Of a stretch of DNA of 64,000 nt, positions 28,101 to 39,390 are shown one piece after another. A program made the position numbers and the translations under genes. Source of the stretch: Dirofilaria immitis (lineage: Eukaryota; Nematoda; Chromadorea; Rhabditida; Onchocercidae); the NCBI GenBank assembly GCA_024305405.1, contig JAKNDB010000097.1, positions 179,001 to 243,000 on the forward strand, read 5' to 3'. Positions within the stretch are counted from its first letter, which is position 1. Each line of letters opens with the position of its first letter. Under the pieces are notes generated by a model. The model was not told the DNA's origin, made no database searches, and saw only the letters and a program-made list of their open reading frames with translations.

Positions 28101-31100
28101 TTTATAATCGTTTAAAATGAGAATTATTTCTGATATAAATGATTTTATCAAATTAATTTTTAATCATTCAAATGACAACAAAATGAATTTATGAATGAGA
28201 ATTATTTCTGATATAAATGTTATTTATTAAATTAATTTCTAATCTCTCAAATTGTCAATTATTTCTTTGAATCGATATTATTTGAATTTTTGAAATGTTT
28301 TTAGGATTAATTCATATAAATTAAATGGAAAGAAAAGTAATTTGAAAATGTATTATAAATAATTATGCAAATAGTATTATATTATAAACAAATAATGAAA
28401 TTTTATGCTAAAATATTTTTGTTTATTCAAAATTTTGTTAGATGGATTTGGTTGAAAGATTAGAAAAGATCAAATAAAAATTTTAAATGCTATCAACTAA
28501 TCCATTCCTTTTTAAACAAAATCGTTTATTTATTTTCGTTTCTTTTTTTTTTTTGTTATGAAATGAGGAAGATTGAAGAGAGATTGAAGTGATAAGATAA
28601 TTTTACTAAACCCAAACTAATAACTATATATTTTCATCTTCCCTCTTTCTATTTCTCTCTCTACGATCATCTATTTTCATTTTACTAAATATTTCAAAGA
28701 AAAAAAACAAATTTTTTTTTCTTTCTTAAGCCTTAAATTTTAATGCTTCTTCATCTGCTCAATATCATCCAATCTAATTTATCATTTCAATTTTTTTTTT
28801 GTTTGACAAAAAAGGTTGAAAAAATTCTTTTTCATTTTTATCTTTTCTATATTTAGCATTCACTTTTTCCTTTTCTTTTTTCACTCTCTCTCCCTCTCTC
28901 TCCCTCTCTCTCTCTCTTTCTCTCTCCCTCTTTCTTCCTCATATCTATGAAATGTTTCTTGAACTGATTATCAGTATATCATTCAATTTTTTCGTTACTG
29001 ATAAATGCCATTGCTGCTACTGCTACTGCTGCTGGTGGTACTGCTGCTATTGCCGTTGATATCATTAATTGATATGATTATTGATGAAAATTTAATAAAT
29101 GAGATTATATTGAGTAATGAAACAAAATGACGTGAGATATATGAATCGCTGATAATAATTTGATAATGTTTTTATTATATATAAAAAAATATCGCAAAAA
29201 AATTAGCCTTAGGCTTAAATATTTATATTATTTATTTATTTTTTAATAATTTGTTTTTTATCTTTTTTTTAAATAATAAACAATGAGAGTAAATAAGAAA
29301 TAGATAGCAAAATGATTGTAAGAGTAAAAAAATGATAAGATAATATTGTTAAGTGATTAATTAATTTATTAATGATAATATGAATTAATGAAAGTTTAAT
29401 AATTTTTAATATTAAAAATAATTTATTTCAATTTTTCTATTCAAATTTTTCATCCTAAATAGCACATTTACTATTTTATTTTTGACTAAATTATCAATAA
29501 TTACGCTAATGATAATATATAATTGTAGCTATGATAGATAATGATAATGATAATGATAAATATCAATTAGTAAATAAGCAAGGAAAAAAACAGAAATTGT
29601 TAAAGATGAAAAAAAATTATCAATTAGTAAACTTTGAAAAATAAAAAGTGGTAGCGAAATTTTTGAAAAATATTATCAGAAATGGAATAATGATAATGAT
29701 AATGAATATTTGACCTTTGAGAAGTGAAAACAGTGCCATCAGGATCGATTCTTAAAAGGAATTATGTGTTGTTGCGGTATGAAAGAATGATTTTTTTCAT
29801 TCGGAAAAAATGTATCCGGTTTCCAAAGTTTATCCAAATAATCAACACCAACCTGAAATGAGCGAGATGATTTTGAAGACGATGCTACAACTATGATATG
29901 ATAAGATGATGATATATTTATTTTTTTTTGAAGCTCTGCAAAATAATGATAATCAAAATGTGTATATATTTTAAAAAAATGTTCATTTTTAAACATTAAT
30001 ATCATCGTATTATCGTATTTATTTCACTGTGATAGTTTGCATATTTTTTTTAAATACATAATTCATTGATTTAAAATTAACGATTAAAAATTAATTTAAT
30101 TCAAATTGAATTCATTTCCATTATCAATTAATTATTATTACATAAAATAAACCAAAAATCAAATGAATTACTTTTGAGAGCAAAAAAAGAAATTTTTTTT
30201 AGAAAGTTTTAAAATCTTTTGCCGTTATCAATTCAAATTTTGATTTCTGATTTTTCAAAAACCAATTTGAGAAAATCATTTTCATAATGGACATTTATTT
30301 ATTTCTCATTTGATTAACAAAAATGAAAAAATTCTTTATTTTATTGATCTTTTAAAAGCTAATCGATTCTATTGCATTGCAAGGATAAAAGAGATTGAAA
30401 AAAAAATTGAAAGCTTAAAAGTTTTAAAAAGCATCGTTGACGAAGGAGAAAATATTAAAAGAAAAAAAGAGTAAAAAGAGATTGAAAAAAAGTTAAAGTA
30501 AAATTCGAGAATATAGCCATTCCAAGTATTTTTAAAATCTTTTATTCGTATCAATCATGTTTATTAGAAGTTAAATAAACCAAAAAAAAAAAATTTTTAA
30601 TATACATACCGTCAATGATTCAATCTTTCCCTGTTGATAACCATAAAACATATCACCAAATGCTAAACGTGGATCTTGCCAAGTTTGTCGTAAATAAAAA
30701 TCAATTGTAAAATCCTTGAAAAAATAAATAAAAGATTTTTCGAGAAAGGAAAAAGAAATTTTGAAAGATTAATTATTCATCTATTATGATCAAAACAATA
30801 TATCTTATCATCACATTTGTCTTGCTCAAAACCGAGAATGAAAAGAAAAAAATTGATTAAAATTTTAGACCCTCAAAATAATATGATAAAATTAAATTTG
30901 ATAATAGATTAAATCAATCAAATAAGCTATATAGGTTTGATTTTTTTGTTAAATATTTCATTATTAAAATTTATTTTGATAAGATTGCAGATTAGGCAAG
31001 TGAAAATTAAGTGATAACCTGAATTTTATAATATGCAAATTTTTTAGAAATAATCTTCGATTTTTCTTCTAATCAAAAATTAAATTTGCATATCTTTTCC

Positions 31101-34100
31101 TTCATGCTTAATCAATTATAACTCTCATTCTCTTTCTCAAACTTGACTTGATAAATAAAGTTTTCCTTTTTATTTGTAAATTTCATCTAAATTTTAATAT
31201 TAAATATTTGATAAAATATTTCTTATCATATATATTAATCGATAGTGATATATTTACAATCATTAATGAAAATATTTTGCAAAAAACTGTATTAAAAAAA
31301 TTTTCAAAAAGATTTATGATAAATTATACATATATATTTTTTAAAATCTCTAAAAGATATATTATTTTACAAAAGCTAAGCTAAAAAGAATTTTTAAAAA
31401 ATTTAAGATAAATTACGCTTTTAAGCTTTTTGCAAAAAATATTGTAAAATTTTAGGATAAAAAAGCAACAAAAATTTTCAATGAATATATGATATTATTA
31501 TAAAAAGAAAGAAAATTATAATCAATTATTTGAATACTATCCTTTTATCCCACATTTTAAATGATAATTAAATAATTGAAAGATTTAAATATTTAATATT
31601 TCGTTATTTCCTCGAATTGTTATTTCAAGCATATTTTTATGTCATTTGAAATATTTTCTATTCAAATTTTATTTATTATGATTTTAATTAATTTATTTAT
31701 TCTTTCATTCCTTCATTCCATCATTCCATCTCATTCCATCATTCTTTCACTCCTTCATTCCATCATTCTTTCACTCCTTCATTCCATCATTCTTTCACTC
31801 CTTCATTCCATCATTCTTTCACTCCTTCATTCCATCATTCTTTCACTCCTTCATTCCATCATTCTTTCACTCCGTCATTCCATCATTTATTTCATTTATT
31901 AAAATTATTCATGCAAAAGAAGAAGTTAATTTGATTAATAAATAATTTAGAATAAACGAATATTAAATAGAATTAAATTAAATCGACATTGCGATAAAAT
32001 TTCATTTATAGAATAAAATAAATAATTTATAAATTGAAATGAAAAAACTTACAATTCTAAATATTTATAATACATTTAAATCGATAATATTTTATATCAA
32101 AATTATTATAATTTAAACAATAAAAAAAATATTAAATGAATAAATTTATAAAAAGAAAGTTCAAAATTTATTTTCAAATTATAGCTTTAAAGAAAAAATT
32201 GGAGAAAAAGCGAATATTTGTTAAGTGAAAAAAGTTGAAAAAGTTTATGAAAAGTGAACAAAAAAAAAAAGAAGTATTTTTATATATTAATAATAATTTT
32301 TTTAATCCAAAAATAGTTTCGTTTCTAAATTCAATATTACATAATATTAGTTATAAATACTATATTTTATGATTTATTTGTTTGCTTATTTGTTTGTTGT
32401 TTTATTCGTTTCATTTATTATTATGTTTTCTATTTGTCTATTGCTCTATTTTTTTACTTATTTACTCTTTCATTTATTGTTCTATTGTTTTAATTTGTTA
32501 TTATATTTTCCATTTATTTATTTATTGTTCTATTGTTTTTATTTATTATTATATTTTCTATTCATTCATTTATTGTTCTATTCTTTTAATTCATTGTACT
32601 ATTTTCATTTATTTACTCGTTTATTTATTCCTCTATTGTTTTTATTTATTATTCTGTTTTCTATCTATTTATTCATTTATTTATTTATTGTCCTAATTTC
32701 TATTTATTTATTCTTTTATTTATTGTTCTATTATTTATTTATTTATTCCTTCTATTCTATTTATTATTGTTCGAATATTATTATTATTTATCATGTTTAA
32801 TAAGTAATCATCGATATAATCTACTTTATTAAAATAGCACAGTGGTCGGGTAGATCTAATGTATACACTAATTAATTTAAATTTTAATTAAATTAATAAG
32901 AAAATTTTCTTTGCTCAAAAATTTATAGTAAAATTAAAAAGTATTTTAAAAATATGAAAACATATTAAATAAGTAGGACAAAAATAAACAAATAAATAAA
33001 TAAATAAAATAGAACAAAAATAAATAAATAAAGTAAAACAAGAAAAATAAATAAATTAATAAACTATTGGTGAAAAAAACATGGCTAATCATTCATAATA
33101 ATTAAATATTAAAAACAAAAAAAAAATTCATTTCTCATTTTTATATCTTAAAAAAAATGTAAATATTTATGCGATTATCATTTTTTTCATTTCATCATTA
33201 ACAAAATCAATATTTGCTGATAATTTTTTATTTACATTATAAATGATAATTTCGTGTTAACACAGTCAATCAGTGCTAACTATTTTAAATTAACAATAAC
33301 TATATCAAAATTTCAATGAAATTTATTTGATAAGAAAAACTGATTAGCTAATTTTCTTACTATGATATTTTTATTTTATCAAATTTATCACTTCATTTTA
33401 ACCTAATTTATTGCTAATCGATTATTTTAGCGTAAAAAAATCGATTATCAAAAGTGACGAATTGCAGAAAGTAATATTATCACAGATTTATTATATACCG
33501 ATCAATCCATTAACTAGCATTGATAAAAGATCAAAAATCATTGTCTGAATAAAGTTGCATGTTTTTATATATTTAAGCTTATTTTATTCAATATTTTTTT
33601 CCACTCCCTAATATCATTCTCGATTCTCGAGATTATGTGATGTACAACTTAGATAATATAATAAAAAAAAGTTACGATGTATTATTAAAAGATATTGATT
33701 TGGCATTCATTAAAATTTATCTTAAAAAAAGATTTTCTTGATAAAATTCAAAATTATATATTTTATATTTGTCAAGATTAAACAGAATTTTAATTAAATA
33801 TTTTATATTTCTCGAGATTAAAAAGTTCAAATTATAAATTACATATTTCTCGAGATTAAGAAAAAACACATATAATTAAAAATTTTTTAATTTCGATGAA
33901 TATATATTTTCATTATTCTAATAATAAAAAAAAGACGAACAAATATTATTATTATTATTGTTTAAAAATAGAAATTTGTTTTTAACAAAAATAAATAAAT
34001 AATTTTTAAATTTGAACCTTTTCTATGTAAACAATTCGTTTAAAATTCAATTCATACTAACAACCAAATTATTATTTATGTATTCGACATAATTACTTCA

Positions 34101-36795
34101 TTTTAGCAAAATTTATCTTTTTTTTTTATTAAAATTATACTGTTCCCATGAGATAACCAATGTAATGATAATATTTTTATTGGCCAAATTGTTGCTATGG
34201 CCAAATTTTTGCTACGGCCAAGTTAAATTCAGATTTAGCAAATTCCGTCGTATAATATCATAATATGTATGTATATATATATATATATGATATGAAATAT
34301 TTCATACATAAAATTTAGCAAAACATTAGTTAGCTGAATATATCAAATGATTCGTCTGATTATCCAGAATATTTTTTTTTCTTTTGATTTCTCGAGAAGA
34401 GATTTATCTACTTGATCATTGATAAGTTCGAAAATTTCCTGAGATTTTTCAAATAATATCATAATATATACATGATATAAAGTATTTCATACATAAAATT
34501 TAGCAAAACTATATATCAACTACGATGTGATTAGATACTGAAATATGACACCATAAATCTATCTAACATATTCATTAAAAAGAAAAATAAAACTATTAAA
34601 CTATCAGTACTGATTTTGAAATTCGAGATCAAAAATCTGTTTTCATATGTGTAATCATTAAAAAACGAAAAATAAAACTATCAAAACGATTACTTTCTTT
34701 CAATTAACATTATTTACATAATAATTTCAATAAGAGAAAAAAAATGTTTGATTTAATATAAGTAATTTAATAAGGGAAATTATGTAAAAAAATTTTTTTA
34801 AGTAATAATAATTTGTATTAAAATTTAATAAAACGATATTTAAGTAATAAAACTTTTTTCAATCAATAATTTGTTTCTAATTTTTTTTTCTTCTATCAGA
34901 AAACACTAATATTAACTCTTATCATTATATAGCTTAAATGCTTTAATGCTTTAAGCTAAATTATTCTATGCTTAATTTTTTGATAATAATTAATTATTAA
35001 CTAACTAGTATTTTATCGCAATAATGATAAATAAAAAGGAAAAGAGAAATAAAAGAATTTTCCACCTGATTAATATATAAAATTCTAAATTAATTACTTA
35101 ATAATTTTTTATCAAATATTTAATATTAGAAAAACTTTTTATTCTCTTTTTTATTTATCATTATTACAACGAAATATCAAATATATGATTAATAAATAAA
35201 ATTAGAAATTAATTACTTAATAATTTTTTATCAAATATTGAATTAGAGCATACAAATAATTAATTAATTTAATAAAGAAATTAATTTGTTCATTTTAATT
35301 GGTAACATACCATATCAACTTCGAAACAGCACTGATACTGGATACATGAATAGTTATACCTACATCAACAGGTTCAGCACCATATTTCGGCCTTAATCTT
35401 TTATCATATGTTGATTTATCGACAAGACGATTTAAGATATCAGAAATTGCTGTTGTATTGAAAGTTTTACTACTCGGATATTCTCTGTAATATAATCATA
35501 TACATACGTATATGTATGTATGTCATAATTCCTTTTGATAAATAAGTTCTTTTTCATTTCCTATTTTCGATATTTAATATTATTTTAAATTTGAAAAAAA
35601 TTAGTAGAAATTTTGAATGTTTAAATTTCATATAATACTATAATTTAATTTAATTAATTTAAATTTATTTAATTCTTAATTTTCTATTATTAATAAAATA
35701 TATTGGAAATGATAGCATAATTTTATATCGAAAAAGAATGGATAAAAAAATTTGAAATGAATGATAAATAATTCTTTAGAAACTATTAATATTTCTATTA
35801 TGATTACATATTAAGTACTAATATTAATAAATATTACAAATAATGAATTAGAATTATTGCAAAGAGAAAGAGAGAGAGAGAGAGAAAGAAAGAGAAAGAG
35901 GAAGAGAGAGATTTTTTTCTTCCTTCTTCCTAACTTCTTTAATACATTTCTTTGTTAAATAATCTTTACAAATTTGATTTACTGACGTCATCCTTTCAGA
36001 GTAAACAAAAAATTCAATTAGCCTTTTGATATTTTAATTTAATCTTTTAAATTTAATTTTCCTACGTCATCCTCTTAGAGCAAAACAAGCCATTCAATTA
36101 AGCATTTCAATATATTTTAATTTCTGAATTGAAACTGTTTAAATTTGCTTTCCTGAAAGTCATCCTTTTGATGTAAACAAAAACATTCAATTAGCTTTAT
36201 GATATTTTAATTTTTGAATTAAAATCTTTCAAATTTTTTTCTCGGACATCATTTCATTGAAGTAAACAATAAATTCAATTACCTTTTGATTAATTTAATT
36301 TTTAAATTTTTAGTATATAATTAAAATATTTGAATTTAGCCAAATGATTATGGGAAAATTAATAAAAATTTAAAATTGAAAATTTAATTTAACAAAAAAA
36401 TTAAAATTTTCATATAATTAAAAATAATCAAAAATAAACAAACCAAAATTAATATAAATATTAGTTGACGACATATATTTCAATAATTAGAATTCATAAA
36501 ATAAATAATCGATGAATTTTAGAATTTGTTTGTTTGTTTGTTTTTCTTTAAAAAAATTATCACCAAAATATTTATCATGTTAAAAAATTATCACCAAAAT
36601 ATTTATCATGCTAAAAAAATTATCACTAAAATATTTGCTAAAAAAATTATCACTAAAATATTATGCTAAAAAATTTTTCAAAATTTTTTCATCAATATAT
36701 CGTTTTTTTTTATTGAATGTACATATGTATATATGTTTTAATATTTTAATGTGTCAAAGTTTATGAATTATTGATTTCAATATTCATTAAAGATA

Positions 36796-36829
<34 letters not shown>

Positions 36830-39338
36830 ATCAATAACATATTTATTATCAATAACAATATGGAAATTATTTGTGCTAAAATAATTTACAAGTTAAAATG
36901 ATAAATAAATATAACAAGAGTGCATTGTTAATTTTCAATCGAAACAAATGAAATGGATTGGGAATTGAAAAAAAAGGCTTTTTTTGGTTACATTTCAAAA
37001 AATAATAACTTAGAAAGGCTTTGGGAATAAGCGAATGTTTCAGTTTTGCTTAAAAATAACAACTTTAAAAGCCAAAAAAAAAAGTTTCAACGAAAAATAT
37101 CGCAAAGCTACGATAGAAAAGTGAAGGAAAAATTTAACTTTGAATTTGATTTTCAAAAAATAAATTACACAAAAATACTTTTCAAACTTTTACATTCTTT
37201 TTTTTTCATTTCACTGATACATTTATTTCATCGAGTAGAAGTAAATGAATGATAGTTTTTTTCATTTAATTTTTACTTTAAATTTTAATTTTAATTTAAA
37301 TATCGAAAGAAGTATTAATTATCTTAAAGTATTAATTATTAATTAATTAATTTCTAAAATATTGCATAATTTTTATTTTCAAGCAAATTTGTAAATAAAA
37401 ATTTATTAAAACTTTTTTTTCGTTCACAATAATACAAATAATTTATTTTGTTTATTTATTTTATTTTATTTTTGGCATATAATTTTGAGAGAAAAAGTCA
37501 AAAATTTTTAAAAAATAAAATAAAATTTCCATTTATCCCTTTTCACAGTGAATATAAATCAAATTGCGATATTTGAAAATTTGAAATTGTTTATTTATTT
37601 ATTTATTTCGAACTATTTTTTTATACATTCTATTATTTTACATTTAATTTCAAAAGCATTTTGTTAAATAATAATAAGCATGTAGGAAATTTTAAAACAA
37701 GCAGTTGTTCGAGAAGGAAAAAAAGTTGGAAAATAAAAGTTTTGCTTTTTCTTCCCCTCACAATTTATCGAGAATGGAGTTTATTTTCGTAAACTAAAAA
37801 ACGAAGAAATATACACAAAATCGATGAAAACTTTTTAAAATAAATTATTTTACAAATCATTTCAAATTCTTTGCCTAATTCATTCGAATTTATTCGATAA
37901 TTTTAATTTTAATCAATTATCATTATCATATTTGTTATATGATATTTAGCATTGATTTATTTTTTATCATTTATTTATCAAATTTATCGTAAATTGTAAG
38001 CAAATGTTAACATATTCATCGATTGTACCATCTTTAAATGTTTGTTAGAATTAATAATTTTTACAAAGAATTAAATAATTGATATAATTCAATACTTAAA
38101 TATCTAATTAATTAAATGATTATTTTTAATTATTCGTTTAAAATTTTCATTTAATTCTCTTATTTATTGATACAATCTTTTTTAATAAAATTATTTATTA
38201 ATTTAGAAAGAAAAACTTAAATGCGCTAATTTTTTAATTTTAAAATTTACTAGAGAAACGGAAATGGAAATGGAAATAGAAATGGAAATGGAAATGGAAA
38301 TGAAAGTAGAAATGGAAAATGGCAATGAAATCAATAAGTAATTGATGAGCTATCAGTGACAATATAGAAATGCTTTGTTAAATGCAGTTGTCATAATCTT
38401 CATTGTTTTTTATGATTGAATGAAAGGTTGAAATTGTTGTTCTGTCAAGCAATCTTCAAATCATATTGATCCATTGATATGACATGATAAAAGAAAACGA
38501 AACTTGAAATACTTGAAAACTTGAAAATAAATTTCATCGTTAAATTCAACAAATTACAATTATAATAGATAATAGTGATAATGAAAAAATGATGGAAACG
38601 AGTTAAAATTTTGATATATGAAATATTATGATAAGATGATAATAAATGAATTGTTGCATTGATAATAAATAACTTATTTTTAGCACATTTACTAGAAAAT
38701 GAATAATAATTGAAAAGATTGAAATTTTTCATATTATAAATAAATTATGTAATATATTACGAAAAAGAAAATTTCTCAAAATTATTATATCAAATATATA
38801 ATTTATTTTTAATTTAAAATTTACATGCAAAAATTAAAATTTAAATAAAAATTTTAACTAAATATTATTGCATATTAATTGTATTAGAAAAGAAAATGAA
38901 AAAATATTTCTAATTTAAAAATAAATTAGAAATTTATTGATAAAAAAATAAGCTTATCACTCTCGTGTTATTTTAATTTTTTTTCTTCTTCTACAATGAT
39001 TTATTAAATTGATCACTATTGATGATCTAAAAATTTACCAATAATAGATAATGAATGAATGTTTGTAAAAATTTAGTTGTAAATATTCAAGTATCAAATA
39101 TAATCAATTCGATGGAATCATTCCAAATGATAATTGATTAATTAATTAATTAATCAATCAATAGAATTATTTAATTTTACATTTCTCTAAAGTTGAAACT
39201 CAAACAATATTTGTCGCAAATATAGTCGCAAGTAAAAAATAAAAAAGAAATGAAAATATCAATTTAAACTTACATATAACCGAGTGTGTAGTTGTAAACG
39301 GTGCAATAAATGATGAAAAAGAATGAGATAAGATGCAT
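19190..39338 (-). CDS. unc-49: UNC-49C-like GABA-gated chloride channel subunit (Cys-loop receptor)
   Basis: Thirteen exons (5' to 3'): 39338-39274 (signal peptide [16 protein letters not shown]), 35484-35311, 30714-30610, 29852-29715, 27225-27144, 24513-24367, 22360-22161, 21813-21758, 21024-20864, 20700-20638, 20073-20029, 19665-19461, 19260-19190; about 505 aa. Landmarks: [41 protein letters not shown], Cys-loop exon with [20 protein letters not shown]1 ([11 protein letters not shown]), [20 protein letters not shown] before and in M2, [15 protein letters not shown]3, a basic linker ([11 protein letters not shown]), [31 protein letters not shown], and M4. The linker motifs match C. elegans UNC-49C as I recall it. 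Exon boundaries in the ligand-binding part coincide with those of the UNC-49B-like gene. Single bases are missing at 20866-20869, 20965-20969, 27166-27169, 29754-29757, 29791-29797 and 35323. The donor at 24366 reads AT instead of GT. Introns reach 4.6 kb and are full of minisatellites. Confidence 0.87.
21300..21715. repeat. AT-rich minisatellite around TTTATCATATCA
   Basis: The words TATATTTATCATATCA, TTATAGTTATATTGTTAGCTAT and ACATACATGTTTATCATAG recur in varying order with spacing of about 55-70 bp. It sits in an intron of the UNC-49C-like gene. Confidence 0.6.
22480..22910. repeat. Low-complexity TTTATT repeat with longer-period TGTTTTATTGTTATTGATG units
   Basis: Runs of TTTATT are punctuated by repeated TTTGTTTTATTGTTATTGATG words, with the pattern recurring roughly every 60-100 bp. 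Hydrophobic open frames across it are products of the repeat, not genes. Intronic in the UNC-49C-like gene. Confidence 0.7.
23717..23778. ncRNA. Candidate pre-miRNA-like hairpin
   Basis: The 19-nt arms at 23717-23735 (TGGCCAAAGAAGGATGAAA) and 23760-23778 (TTTCATCTTCCTTTGGCCA) pair with one A/C mismatch and one G/U wobble, separated by a 24-nt loop. It is a GC-richer island in an otherwise AT-only intron of the UNC-49C-like gene. Either strand could be transcribed. No known miRNA was recognised, so this is a structural candidate only. Confidence 0.3.
27470..27865. repeat. Minisatellite, about 30-bp unit, about 13 copies
   Basis: Unit approximates AATAATAATTATTTGCATAT plus GATCATGTAG, with indels and substitutions between copies. 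The array lies in the intron between the Cys-loop exon (27144-27225) and the preceding exon (29715-29852) of the UNC-49C-like gene. Confidence 0.85.
28882..28935. repeat. CT-rich microsatellite (CTCTCTCC)n
   Basis: About 50 bp of CTCTCTCC/CTCT repeats within an intron of the UNC-49C-like gene, followed at 29010-29060 by a short CTGCTA-rich tract. Nothing else is recognisable around it. Confidence 0.8.
31690..31890. repeat. Perfect to near-perfect 24-bp minisatellite, about 6-7 copies
   Basis: Unit is CATTCCATCATTCTTTCACT plus CCTT. Because 24 is a multiple of three it yields a repetitive open frame, but the frame has no start context, splice signals or conserved flanks and the array is intronic. 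Confidence 0.9.
32340..33060. repeat. TTTATT-type minisatellite with an inverted AATAAA-rich partner
   Basis: 32340-32780 repeats TTATTGTTCTATTGTTTTTA-like words roughly every 60 bp. 32985-33060 carries AATAAATAAATAAA with AGAACAAAAATAAATAAATA, which is broadly complementary to the first block, so the region could fold as an imperfect hairpin. Intronic in the UNC-49C-like gene. Confidence 0.6.
35860..35912. repeat. GA-rich microsatellite
   Basis: About 50 bp of AGAGAGAGAG with AAAGAG variants, in the first half of the 3.8-kb intron 1 of the UNC-49C-like gene. Confidence 0.85.
35975..36315. repeat. Diverged tandem repeat, about 87-bp unit, 4 copies
   Basis: Each copy has a CGTCATCC or similar word, then AGTAAACAAAAAATTCAATTA, then a TTGATATTTTAATTT block. 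Copies begin near 35983, 36063, 36155 and 36240. It lies in intron 1 of the UNC-49C-like gene; the repeated TGACGTCA/ACGTCATC words resemble CREB/ATF sites, which may be chance. Confidence 0.65.
36545..36675. repeat. Minisatellite, about 30-38-bp unit, 4 copies
   Basis: Unit approximates AAAAAATTATCACCAAAATA plus TTTATCATGCT, with the last two copies shortened. Intronic in the UNC-49C-like gene; a (TA)n tract follows at 36795-36830. Confidence 0.8.
38255..38325. repeat. GGAAAT hexamer microsatellite
   Basis: About ten tandem GGAAAT units with one- or two-base variants. It lies in intron 1 of the UNC-49C-like gene, roughly 1 kb from its first exon. Confidence 0.85.
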
Positions 39339-39380
39339 GGCGTTGAAGCCCGAAGCGACATTGATTAAATTACAGTTTAC

Positions 39381-39390
39381 CTGTATTTGG
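39381..39390 (-). promoter_or_regulatory. Probable spliced-leader acceptor of the UNC-49C-like gene
   Basis: On the minus strand CCAAATACAG ends at 39381, leaving a 42-nt 5' UTR before the ATG at 39338-39336. No upstream coding exon is required because the downstream 65-nt exon already starts with a signal peptide. Confidence 0.4.

Noticed and set aside
28882..28935. CT repeat considered as a CRISPR-like or regulatory array
   Set aside because: Simple microsatellite without spacers, in an intron of a eukaryotic gene.
31639..31902. Open frame with an 8-residue repeat
   Set aside because: The 24-bp minisatellite is a multiple of three and stays open automatically; it lies in an intron on the opposite strand to the gene.
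32369..32800. Hydrophobic 143-residue open frame resembling membrane segments
   Set aside because: Built from TTTATT low-complexity repeats coding Leu/Ile/Phe/Tyr; no conserved motif and intronic.
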